From the NCBI RefSeq assembly GCF_051014685.1, contig NW_027478398.1:992001-1056000 (forward strand): a DNA stretch of 64,000 nt. The letters are read 5' to 3'. The stretch comes from Ptiloglossa arizonensis (lineage: Eukaryota > Arthropoda > Insecta > Hymenoptera > Colletidae). Position numbers and translations under genes: made by a program. Below the pieces are notes generated by a model. It ran no database searches, was not told the DNA's origin, and saw only the letters and a list, made by a program, of their open reading frames with translations. This document shows positions 25,801-38,100 of this stretch, in pieces (positions within the stretch are counted from its first letter, which is position 1; the number at the start of each line of letters is the position of its first letter).

Positions 25801-27430
25801 GCCATACTAGTCATTGGTCTCGAATATCAGACTTGGGAAAATTTTGATGGTTTCTCAACCACTCCTTAACTTCAAACTCCCATATCTCGAGAACGGATTG
25901 ACGAACTCGAGAACTTCCGGTTGCATCTGGAAGTGGAAACTCGACCGATTACAAAGGTGTGTGTACTTTTCCCCTAGGCCATTCCACTTGTAGGTTTCGA
26001 GCATCAGACCAGCGAAAATTTTGATGGTTTCTCAAACATTCCGTAACTTCAAACTCCCATATCTCGCGAACGGATTGACGAACTCGAGAATTTCCTATTG
26101 CATCTGAAAGCAGAAACTCGCCCGATTGCAACGGTATGTGTATTTTTGCCCTAGGCCATAGTAGTCATTGGTCTCGAATATCAGACTTGCGAAAATTTTG
26201 ATGGTTTCTCATCCACTCCTTAACTTCAAACTCCCATATCTCGCGAACGGAATGACGAACTCGAGAAATTCCTGTTGCAGCTGAACGTAGAAACTCGCCC
26301 GATTACAAATGTGTGTTTACTTTCCCACTAGGCCATTCCAGTTACAGGTTTCGAGTATCAGACCAGCGAAAATTTTGATGGTTTCTCAACCATTCGTTAA
26401 CTTCAAACTGTCTTATCTCGCGAACGGATTGACGAACTCGAGAAATTCCTGTTGCATCTGAAAGTAGAAACTCGCCCGATTGCAACGGTATGTGTATTTT
26501 TCCCCTAGGCCATTGTAGTTATTGGTTTCGAGTATCAGACTTACGAAAATTTTGATGGTTTCTCAACCATTCCTTAACTCCAAACTCCCATACCTAGCGA
26601 ACGGATTGGCGAACTCGAGAAATTCCTGTTGCATCTGAAAGTGGAAACTCGCCCGATTACAAAGGTGTGTGTACTTTTCCCCTAGGCCATTCCTGTTGTA
26701 GGTTTCGAGCATCAGACCAGCGAAAATTTTGATGGTTTCTCAAACATTCCGTAACTTCAAACTCCCATGTCTCTCGAACGGATTGGCGAACTCGAGAAAT
26801 TCCTGTTGCATCTGAAAGTGGAAACTCGCCCGATTACAATGGTGTGTGTACTTTTCCCCTAGGCCACTCCAGTTATTGGTTTCGAGTATCAGACAAGCGA
26901 AAATTTTGATGGTTTCTCAATCATTCCTTAACTCCAAACTCCCATATCTCGCGAACGGAATGACGAACTCGAGACATTCCAGTTGCATCTGAAAGTAGAA
27001 ACTCTCCCGATAACAAAGCTATGTGTATTTTTCCCCTAGGCCTCTGTAGTTATTGGTTTCGAGTATCAGACTTGCGAGAATTTTGATGGTTTCTCAACCA
27101 TTCCTTAATTTCAAACTCCCATATCTCTCGAACGGATTGACGAACTCGAGAATTTCCTATTGCATCTGAAAGCAGAAACTCGCCCGATTGCAACGGTATG
27201 TGTATTTTTGCCCTAGGCCATACTAGTCATTGGTCTCGAATATCAGACTTGCGAAAATTTTGATGGTTTCTCATCCACTCCTTAACTTCAAACTCCCATA
27301 TCTCGCGAACGGAATGACGAACTCGAGAAATTCCTGTTGCAGCTGAACGTAGAAACTCGCCCGATTACAAATGTGTGTTTACTTTCCCACTAGGCCATTC
27401 CAGTTACAGGTTTCGAGTATCAGACCAGCG
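22650..27430. repeat. Higher-order repeat C, copy 1 (27 monomers, 4,779 bp)
   Basis: The unusual CCCATAGGCC, with the AvrII site destroyed (CATAGG at 23,141), recurs at 27,920. GAATCCGAATAATTTC recurs at 25,549 and 30,328, and a GTACGTTTCC monomer recurs near 25,079 and 29,858. Each spacing is 4,779 bp (27 x 177). Its last about 1.3 kb (26.09-27.43 kb) is B-type sequence, matching 22.19 kb at offset 3,894 and then 18.1-18.7 kb at offset 8,673. The start overlaps the end of B2 by homology. Confidence 0.9.
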
Positions 27431-30400
27431 AAAATTTTGATGGTTTCTCAACCATTCCTTAACTCCAAACTCCCATACCTAGCGAACGGATTGGCGAACT
27501 CGAGAAATTCCTGTTGCATCTGAAAGTGGAAACTCGCCCGATTACAAAGGTGTGTGTACTTTTCCCCTAGGCCATTCCTGTTGTAGGTTTCGAGCATCAG
27601 ACCAGCGAAAATTTTGATGGTTTCTCAAACATTCCGTAACTTCAAACTCCCATATCTCTCGAACGGATTGACGAACTCGAGAATTTCCTATTGCATCTGA
27701 AAGCAGAGACTCGCCCGATTACAACGGTATGTGTATTTTTGCCCTAGGCCATAGTAGTCATTGGTCTCGAATATCAGACTTGCCAAAATTTTGATGGTGT
27801 CTCAACCATTCCTTAACTTCAAACTCCCATATCTCGCGAACGGATTGACGAACTCGAGAACTTCCGGTTGCATCTGGTTGTAGAAACTCACCCGATTACA
27901 ACGGTATGTGTATTTTTCCCATAGGCCATTCCAGTTATTGTTTTCGAGTATCAGACTTGCGAAAATATTGATGATTTCTCAACGATTCCTTAACTTCAAA
28001 CTCCCATACCTCGCGAACGGATTGGCGATCTCGAGAAATTCCTGTTGCATCTGAAAGTGGAAACTCGCCCGATTACAATGGTGTGTGTACTTTTCCCCTA
28101 GGCCATTCCAGTTATTGGTTTCGAGTATCAGACAAGCGAAAATTTTGATGGTTTCTCAATCATTCCTTAACTCCAAACTCCCATATCTCGCGAACGGAAT
28201 GACGAACTCGAGACATTCCTGTTGCATCTGAAAGTAGAAACTCTTCCGATAACAAAGGTGTGTGTACTTTTCCCCTAGGCCGTTCCAGTTATTGGTTTCG
28301 AGTATCAGACTTGCGAAAATTTTGATGGTTTCTCAACCATTCCTTAACTTCAAACTCCCATATCTTGCGAACGGATTGACGAACTCGAGAAATTCCTGTT
28401 GCATCTGAAAGTAGAAACTCGCCCGATTACAATGGTGTGTGTACTTTTCCCCTAGGCCATTCCAGTTATTGGTTTCGAGTATCAGACTTACGAAAATTTT
28501 GATGGTTTCTCAACGATTCCTTAACTTCAAACTCCCATATCTCGCGCACGGATTGACGAACTCGAGAAATTCCTGTTGCATCTGAAAGTAGAAACTCGCC
28601 CGATTACAAAGCTATGGGTATTTTTCCCCTAGGCCTCTGTAGTTATTGGTTTCGAGTGTCAGACTTGCGAAAATTTTGATGGTTTCTCAACAATTCCTTA
28701 ATTTCAAACTCCCATATCTCTCGAACACATTGACGAACTCGAGAATTTCCTATTGCATCTGAAAGCAGAAACTCGCCCGATTACAAAGCTATGTACATTT
28801 TTCCCCTAGGCCCCTGTGGTTATTGGTTTCGAGTATCAGACTTGCGAAAATTTTGATGGTTTCTCAATCATTCCTTAACTCCAAACTCCCATATCTCGCG
28901 AACGGAATGACGAACTCGAGACATTCCTGTTGCATCTGAAAGTAGAAACTCTCCCGATAACAAAGGTGTGTGTACTTTTCCCCTAGGCCATTCCAGTTAT
29001 TCGTTTCGAGTATCAGACCAGCGAAAATTTTGATGGTTTCTCAACCATTCGTTAACTTCAAACTGTCTTATCTCGCGAACGGATTGACGAACTAGAGAAA
29101 TTCCTGTTGCATCTGAAAGTGGAAACTCGCCCGATTACAATGGTGTGTGTACTTTTCCCCTAAGCCATTCCAGTTATAGGTTTCGAGTATCAGACCAGCG
29201 GAAATTTTGATGGCTTCTCATACATTCCGTAACTTCAAACTGTCTTATCTCGCGAACGGATTGACGAACTCGAGAAATTCCTGTTGCATCTGAAAGTAGA
29301 AACTAGCCCGATTACAACGGTATGTGTATTTTTCCCCTAGGCCGTTGTAGTTATTGGTTTCGAGTATCAGACTTACGAAAATTTTGATGGTTTCTCAACC
29401 ATTCCTTAACTTCAAACTCCCATATCTCGCGAACGGATTGACGAACTGGAGAAATTCCTGTTGCATCTGAAAGTAGAAACTCGTCCGATTACAAAGCTAT
29501 GTGAATTTTTCCCCTAGGCCTTTGGAGTTATTGGTTTCGAGGATCAGACTTGCGAAAATGTTGATGGTTCCTCAACGATTCCTTAACTTCAAACTCCCAT
29601 ACCTCGCGAACGGATAGGCGAACTCGAGAAATTCCTGTTGCATCTGAAAGTGGAAACTCGCCCGATTACAATGGTGTTTGTACTTTTCCCCTAGGCCGTA
29701 CCAGTTATTGTTTTCGAGTATCAGACTTGCGAAAATTTGGATGGTTTCTCAACCATTCCTTAACTTCAAACTCCCATATCTCGCGAACGGATTGACGAAC
29801 TCGAGAAATTCCTGTTGCATCTGAAAGTAGAAACTCGCCCGATTACAATGATGTGTGTACGTTTCCCCTAGGCCATTCCAGTTATTGGTTTCGAGTATCA
29901 GACCAGCGAAAATTTTGATGGTTTCAAAACCATTCCTTAACTTCAAACTGTCTTATCTCGCGAACGGATTGACGAACTCGAGAAATTCCTGTTGCATCTG
30001 AAAGTAGAAACTCGCCCGATTACAACGGTATGTGTATTTTTCCCCTAGGCCATTGTAGTTATTGGTTTCGAGTATCAGACTTACGAAAATTTTGATGGTT
30101 TCTCAAGCATTCCTTAACTTCAAACTCCCATTTCTCGATAACGGATTGACGAACTCGAGAAATTCCTGTTGCATCTGAAAGTAGAAACTCGCCCGATTAC
30201 AAAGCTATGTACATTTTTCCCCTAGGCCCCTGTGGTTATTGGTTTCGAGTATCAGACTTGCGAAAATTTTGATGGTTTCTCAACCACTCCTTAACTCCAA
30301 ACTCCCATATCTCGCGAACGGAATGACGAATCCGAATAATTTCTGTTGCATCTGAAAGTAGAAACTCTCCCAATTACAACGGTATGTGTATTTTTCCCCT

Positions 30401-30867
30401 AGGCCTCTGTAGTTATTGGTTTCGATTATCAGACTTGCGAAAATTTTGGTGGTTTCTCAACCATTCCTTAACTTCAAACTCCCATATCTCTCGAACGGAT
30501 TGACGAACTCGAGAATTTCCTATTGCATCTGAAAGCAGAAACTCGCCCGATTACAACGGTATGTGTATTTTTGCCCTAGGCCATACTAGTCATTGGTCTC
30601 GAATATCAGACTTGGGAAAATTTTGATGGTTTCTCAACCACTCCTTAACTTCAAACTCCCATATCTCGAGAACGGATTGACGAACTCGAGAACTTCCGGT
30701 TGCATCTGGAAGTGGAAACTCGACCGATTACAAAGGTGTGTGTACTTTTCCCCTAGGCCATTCCACTTGTAGGTTTCGAGCATCAGACCAGCGAAAATTT
30801 TGATGGTTTCTCAAACATTCCGTAACTTCAAACTCCCATATCTCGCGAACGGATTGACGAACTCGAG
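27430..30867. repeat. Higher-order repeat C, copy 2 (partial, about 19 monomers)
   Basis: Matches 22,650-26,088 at a constant offset of 4,779 bp, with few substitutions, for example GCTATGGGTA near 28,612 against GCTATGTGTA. It breaks off at about 30,867: the first copy continues with GAATTTCCTATTG while this copy reads GAACTTCCGGTTG. Confidence 0.9.
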
Positions 30868-33800
30868 AACTTCCGGTTGCATCTGGAAGTGGAAACTCGC
30901 CCGATTACAACGGTATGTGTATTTTTCCCTAGGCCATTGTAGTTATTGGTTTCGAGTATCAGACTTGCGAAAATTTTGATGGTTTCTCAACCGTTCCTTA
31001 AATTCAAACTCCCATATCTCTCGAACGGATTGACGAACTCGAGAATTTCCTATTGCATCTGAAAGCAGAAACTCGCCCGATTACAACGGTATGTGTATTT
31101 TTCCCCTAGGCCTCTGTAGTTATTGGTTTCGAGTATTAGACTTGCGAAGATTTTGATGGTTTCTCAACCATTCCTTAACTTCAAACTCCCATATCTCTCG
31201 AACGGATTGACGAACTCGAGAATTTCCTATTGCATCTGAAAGCAGAAACTCGCCCGATTACAACGGTATGTGTATTTTTGCCCTAGGCCATACTAGTCAT
31301 TGGTCTCGAATATCAGACTTGGGAAAATTTTGATGGTTTCTCAACCACTCCTTAACTTCAAACTCCCATATCTCGCGAACGGATTGACGAACTCGAGAAC
31401 TTCCGGTTGCATCTGGAAGTGGAAACTCGACCGATTACAAAGGTGTGTGTACTTTTCCCCTAAGCCATTCCAGTTGTAGGTTTCGAGCATCAGACCAGCG
31501 AAAATTTTGATGGTTTCTCAAACATTCCGTAACTTCAAACTCCCATATCTCGCGAACGGATTGACGAACTCGAGAACTTCCGGTTGCATCTGGAAGTGGA
31601 AACTCGCCCGATTACAACGGTATGTGTATTTTTCCCTAGGCCATTGTAGTTATTGGTTTCGAGTATCAGACTTGCGAAAATTTTGATGGTTTCTCAACCG
31701 TTCCTTAACTTCGAACTCCCATATCTCTCGAACGGATTGACGAACTCGAGAATTTCCTATTGCATCTGAAGGTAGAAACGCGCCCGATTACAACGGTATG
31801 TGTGTTTTTGCCCTAGGCCATAGTAGTCATTGGTCTCGAATATCAGACTTGCGAAAACTTTGATCGCTTCCCAACCATTCCTTAACTTCAAGCTCCCATA
31901 TCTCGCGAACGGATTGACGAACTCGAGAACTTCCGGTTGCATCTGGAAGTGGAAACTCGACCGATTACAAAGGTGTGTACTTTTCCCCTAAGCCATTCCA
32001 GTTGTAGGTTTCGAGCATCAGACCAGCGAAAATTTTGATGGTTTCTCAAACATTCCGTAACTTCAAACTCCCATATCTCGCGAACGGATTGACGAACTCG
32101 AGAAATTCCTGCTGCATCTGAAAGTAGAAACTCGCCCGATCACAATGGTGTGTGTACTTTTCCCCTAGGCCATTCCAGTTATAGGTTTCGAGTATCAGAC
32201 TTACGAAAATTATGATGGTTTCTCAACCATTCCTTAACATCAAACTTCCATATCTCGCGAACGGATTGACGAACTCGAGAAATTCCTGTTGCATCTGAAA
32301 GTAGAAACTCGCCCGATTACAAAGCTATGCGTATTTTTACCCTAGGCCTTTATAGTTATTCGTTTCGAGTATCAGACTTGCGAAAATTTTGATGGTTTCT
32401 CAAGGATTCCTTAACTTCAAACTCCCATACCTCGCGAACGGATTGGCGAACTCGAGAAATTCCTCCTGCATCTGAAAGTGCAAACTCGCCCGATTACAAT
32501 GGTGTGTGTACTTTTCCCCTAGGCCATGCCAGTTATAGGTTTCGAGTATCAGACCAGCGAAAATTTAGTTGGTTTCTCAACCATTCCTTAATTCCAAACT
32601 CCCATATCTCGCGAACGGAATGACGAACTCGAGAAATTCCTGTTGCATCTAAAAGTAGAAACTCGCCCGATTACAAAGGTGTGTATACTTTTCCCCAAGG
32701 CCATTCCAGTTATAGGTTTCGAGTATCAGACCAGCGAAAATTTTGATGGTTTCTCAAACATTCCGTAACTTCAAACTCCCATATCTCGCGAACGGAATGA
32801 CGAACTCGAGAAATTCCTCCTGCATCTGAAAGTAGAAACTCGCCCGATTACAATGGTGTGTGTACTTTTCCCCTAGGCCATTCTAGTTATTGGTTTTGAG
32901 TATCAGACCAGCGAAAATTCAGTTGGTTTCTCAACCATTCCTTAATTCCAAACTCCCATATCTCGCGAACGGAATGACGAACTCGAGAAATTCCTGTTGC
33001 ATCTGAAAGTAGAAACTCGCCCGATTACAAAGGTGTGTATACTTTTCCCCAAGGCCATTCCAGTTATTGATTTCGAGTATCAGGCTTGCGAAAACTTTGA
33101 TGGTTTCTCAACCGTTCCTTCATTTCAAACTCCCATATCTCGCGAACGGATCGACGAACTCGAGAAATTCCTGTTGCATCTGAAACCACAAACTCGTCCG
33201 ATTACTACGGTATGTGTATTTTTGCCCTAGGCCATTGTAGTTATTGGTTTCGGGTATCAGACCAGCGAAAATTTTGATGGTTTCTCATCCATTCCTTAAA
33301 TTCAAACTCCTATATCTCGCGAACGGATTGACGAACTCGAGAAATTCCTGTTGCATCTGAAAGTAGAAACTCGCCCGATCACAATGGTGTGTGTACTTTT
33401 CCCCTAGGCCATTCCAGTTATAGGTTTCGAGTATCAGACTTACGAAAATTTTGATGGTTTCTGAAACATTCCGTAACTTCAAACTCCCATATCTCGCGAA
33501 CGGAATGACGAACTCGAGAAATTCCTGTTGCATCTGAAAGTAGAAACTCGCCCGATTACAACGGTGTTTGTACTTTTCCCCTGGGCCATTCCAGTTATTG
33601 GTTTCGAGTATCAGACCAGCGAAAATTTTGATGGTTTCTCAACCATTCCTTAACTTCAAACTCCCATATCTCTCGAACGGATTGACGAACTCGAGAATTT
33701 CCGATTGCATCTGGAAGTGGAAACTCGCCCGATTACAAAGCTATGTGTATTTTTTACCCTAGGCCTTTGTAATTATTGGTTTCGAGTATCACACTTGCGA

Positions 33801-33970
33801 AAATTTTGATGGTTTCTCAACCACTCCTTAACTTCAAACTCCCACATCTCGGGAACGGATTGACGAACTCGAGAAATTCCTGTTGCATCTGAAAGTAGAA
33901 ACATGCCCGATTACAAAGGTACGTGTATTTCTCCCCTAGGCCATTGTAGTTATTGGTTTCGCGTATCAGA
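30868..33970. repeat. Mixed satellite segment with a 4-monomer repeat
   Basis: GAACTTCCGG at 30,867 and 31,574 marks a 707-bp (4 x 177 minus 1) repeat. 31.55-31.85 kb resembles 48.19-48.48 kb (both have CCGTTCCTTAACTTCG and GAAACGCGCC). 32.1-33.0 kb resembles 47.3-48.0 and 50.0-50.75 kb, sharing AAAATTATGATGG at 32,211, 47,433 and 50,088 counted from the TATGATGG. The shortened GGTGTGTACTTT near 31,972 lacks two bases. No gene is seen. Confidence 0.85.
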
Positions 33971-35560
33971 CTTGCGAAAATTTTGATGGTTTCTCAACCA
34001 TTCCTTAACTTCAAACTCCCATATATCGCGAACGGATTGACGAACTCGAGAAGTTCCTATTGCATCTGAAAGCAGTAGCTCGCCCGATTACAACGGTATG
34101 CGTTTTTTTGCCCTAGGCCATAGTAGTTATTGGTTTCGAGTATCAGACTTGCGAAAACTGTGATAGTTTCTCAACAGTTCCTTAACTTCAAACACCCATA
34201 TCTCGCGAACAGATTGAGGAACTCGGGAAATTCCTGTTCCATCTGAAAGCAGAAACTCGCCCGATTACAAAGGTTCGTGTATTTTTCCCCTAGGCCATTC
34301 CAGTTATTGGTTTCGAGTAACAGACTTGCGAAAATTTTGATGGTTTCTCAACCATTCCTTAAATTCAAACTCCCATATCTCGCGAACGGATTGACGAACT
34401 CGAGAAGTTCCTATTGCATCTGAAAGCAGTAGCTCGCCCGATTACAACGGTATGCGTTTTTTTGCCCTAGGCCATAGTAGTTATTGGTTTCGAGTATCAG
34501 ACTTGCGAAAATTGTGATAGTTTCTCAACAGTTCCTTAACTTCAAACCCCCATATCTCGCGAACGGATGGACGAACACCAGAAATTCCAGTTGCATCTGG
34601 AAGAAGAAACTCTCCCGATTACAACGGTATGCGTATTTTTCCCCTAAGCCTTTGTAGTTATTGATTTCGAGTATCAGGCTTGCGAAAACTTTGATGGTTT
34701 CTCAACCGTTCCTTCATTTCAAACTCCCATATCTCGCGAACGGATCGACGAACTCCAGAAATTCCTGTTGCATCTGAAACCACAAACTCGTCCGATTACT
34801 ACGGTATGTGTATTTTTGCCCTAGGCCATTGTAGTTATTGGTTTCGGGTATCAGACCAGCGAAAATTTTGATGGTTTCTCATCCATTCCTTAAATTCAAA
34901 CTCCCATATCTCGCGAACGGATTGACGAACTCGAGAAATTCCTGTTGCATCTGAAAGTAGAAACACGCCCGATTACAAAGGTACGTGTATTTTTCCCCCA
35001 GGGCCATTGTAGTTATTGGTTTCGAGTAACAGACTTGCGAAAATTTTGATGGTTTCTCAACCACTCCTTAACTCCAAACTCCCATATCTCGCGAACGGAA
35101 TGACGAACTCGAGAAATTCCTGTTGCATCTGAAAGTAGAAACTCGCCCGATTACAAAGGTGTGTGTACTTTTCCCCTAGGCCATTCCAGTTGTAGGTTTC
35201 GAGCATCAGACCAGCGAAAATTTTGATGGTTTCTCAAACATTCTGTAACTTCAAACTCCCATATCTCTCGAACGGATTGACGAACTCGAGAATTTCCTAT
35301 TGCATCTGAAAGCAGAGACTCGCCCGATTACAACGGTATGTGTATTTTTGCCCTAGGCCATAGTAGTCATTGGTCTCGAATACCAGACTTGCCAAAATTT
35401 TGATGGTTTCTCAACCATTCCTTAACTTCAAACTCCCATATCTCGCGAACGGATTGACGAACTCGAGAAATTCCTGTTGCATCTGAAAGTAGAAACTCGC
35501 CCGATTACAAAGGTGTGTGTACTTTTCCCCTAGGCCATTCCAGTTGTAGGTTTCGAGCAT
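33970..35560. repeat. HOR D, copy 1 (9 monomers)
   Basis: Distinctive monomers carry AAGCAGTAGCTCGCCC and ATGCGTTTTTTTGCCC, with AAGTTCCTATTGC at 34,051 recurring at 35,645 (1,594 = 9 x 177 plus 1). GATTACTACGG at 34,794 recurs at 36,564 (1,770 = 10 x 177). The change of offset shows one monomer more in copy 2. A monomer with CCCCCAGGGCC near 34,995 has lost the AvrII site. Confidence 0.85.
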
Positions 35561-37330
35561 CAGACTTGCGAAAATTTTGATGGTTTCTCAACCATTCCTT
35601 AACTTCAAACTCCCATATCTCGCGAACGGATTGACGAACTCGAGAAGTTCCTATTGCATCTGAAAGCAGTAGCTCGCCCTATTACAACGGTATGCGTTTT
35701 TTTGCCCTAGGCCATAGTAGTTATTGGTTTCGAGTATCAGACTTGCGAAAACTGTGATAGTTTCTCAACAGTTCCTTAACTTCAATCACCCATATCTCGC
35801 GAACAGATTGAGGAACTCGGGAAATTCCTGTTCCATCTGAAAGCAGAAACTCGCCCGATTACAAAGGTTCGTGTATTTTTCCCCTAGGCCATTCCAGTTA
35901 TTGGTTTCGAGTAACAGACTTGCGAAAATTTTGATGGTTTCTCAACCATTCCTTAAATTCAAACTACCATATCTCGCGAACGGATTGACGAACTCGAGAA
36001 ATTCCTGTTGCATCTGAAAGTAGAAACATGCCCGATAACAAAGGTACATGTATTTTTCCACTAGGCCATTGTAGTTATTGGTTTCGCGTATCAGACTTGC
36101 GAAAATTTTGATGGTTTCACAACCATTCCTTAACTTCAAACTCCCATATCTCGCGAACGGATTGACGAACTCGAGAAGTTCCTATTGCATCTGAAAGCAG
36201 TAGCTCGCCCGATTACAACGGTATGCGTTTTTTTGCCCTAGGCCATAGTAGTTATTGGTTTCGAGTATCAGACTTGCGAAAATTGTGATAGTTTCTCAAC
36301 AGTTCCTTAACTTCAAACCCCATATCTCGCGAACGGATGGACGAACACCAGAAATTCCAGTTGCATCTGGAAGAAGAAACTCTCCCGATTACAACGGTAT
36401 GCGTATTTTTCCCCTAAGCCTTTGTAGTTATTGATTTCGAGTATCAGGCTTGCGAAAACTTTGATGGTTTCTCAACCGTTCCTTCATTTCAAACTCCCAT
36501 ATCTCGCGAACGGATCGACGAACTCGAGAAATTCCTGTTGCATCTGAAACCACAAACTCGTCCGATTACTACGGTATGTGTATTTTTGCCCTAGGCCATT
36601 GTAGTTATTGGTTTCGGGTATCAGACCAGCGAAAATTTTGATGGTTTCTCATCCATTCCTTAAATTCAAACTCCCATATCTCGCGAACGGATTGACGAAC
36701 TCGAGAAATTCCTGTTGCATCTGAAAGTAGAAACACGCCCGATTACAAAGGTACGTGTATTTTTCCCCCAGGGCCATTGTAGTTATTGGTTTCGAGTATC
36801 AGACTTGCGAAAATTTTGATGGTTTCTCAACCACTCCTTAACTCCAAACTCCCATATCTCGCGAACGGAATGACGAACTCGAGAAATTCCTGTTGCATCT
36901 GAAAGTAGAAACTCGCCCGATTACAAAGGTGTGTGTACTTTTCCCCTAGGCCATTCCAGTTGTAGGTTTCGAGCATCAGACCAGCGAAAATTTTGATGGT
37001 TTCTCAAACATTCCGTAACTTCAAACTCCCATATCTCTCGAACGGATTGACGAACTCGAGAATTTCCTATTGCATCTGAAAGCAGAGACTCGCCCGATTA
37101 CAACGGTATGTTTATTTTTGCCCTAGGCCATAGTAGTCATTGGTCTCGAATATCAGACTTGCCAAAATTTTGATGGTTTCTCAACCATTCCTTAACTTCA
37201 AACTCCCATATCTCGCGAACGGATTGACGAACTCGAGAACTTCCGGTTGCATCTGGTTGTAGAAACTCACCCGATTACAACGGTATGTGTATTTTTCCCA
37301 TAGGCCATTCCAGTTATTGTTTTCGAGTAT
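35560..37330. repeat. HOR D, copy 2 (10 monomers)
   Basis: Tandem copy of the preceding block with one extra monomer at about 35.95-36.13 kb. The right end (about 37.0-37.68 kb) changes to sequence shared with block C at about 22.85-23.5 kb, including TAGAAACTCACCCGATTAC and CCCATAGGCC. The junction between two HOR families therefore lies within this stretch. Confidence 0.83.
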
Positions 37331-38100
37331 CAGACTTTCGAAAATATTGATGATTTCTCAACGATTCCTTAACTTCAAACTCCCATACCTCGCGAACGGA
37401 TTGGCGAACTCGAGAAATTCCTGTTGCATCTGAAAGTGGAAACTCGCCCGATTACAATGGTGTGTGTACTTTTCCCCTAGGCCATTCCAGTTATTGGTTT
37501 CGAGTATCAGACAAGCGAAAATTTTGATGGTTTCTCAATCATTCCTTAACTCCAAACTCCCATATCTCGCGAACGGAATGACGAACTCGAGACATTCCTG
37601 TTGCATCTGAAAGTAGAAACTCTCCCGATAACAAAGGTGTGTGTACTTTTCCCCTAGGCCGTTCCAGTTATTGGTTTCGAGTATCAGACTTGAGAAAATT
37701 TTGATGGTTTCTCAACCACTCCTTAACTCCAAACTCCCATATCTCGCGAACGGAATGACGAACTCGAGAAATTCCTGTTCCATCTGAAAGCAGAAACTCG
37801 CCCGATTACAAAGGTACGTGTATTTTTCCCCTAGGCCATTCTAGTTATTGGTTTTGAGTATCAGACCAGCGAAAATTTAGTTGGTTTCTCAACCATTCCT
37901 TAATTCCAAACTCCCATATCTCGCGAACGGAATGACGAACTCGAGAAATTCCTGTTGCATCTGAAAGTAGAAACTCGCCCGATTACAAAGGTGTGTATAC
38001 TTTTCCCCAAGGCAATTCCAGTTATAGGTTTCAAGTATCAGACCAGCGAAAATTTTGATGGTTTCTCAAACATTCCGTAACTTCAAACTCCCATATCTCG
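37330..38100. repeat. Mixed satellite monomers between HOR blocks
   Basis: About four monomers linking C-like sequence on the left with E-like sequence on the right. The monomer at 37,851 (GGTTTTGAG with AAAATTTAGTTGG) is shared with copies near 32.9, 47,761 and 50,593. Nothing but satellite is present. Confidence 0.85.
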
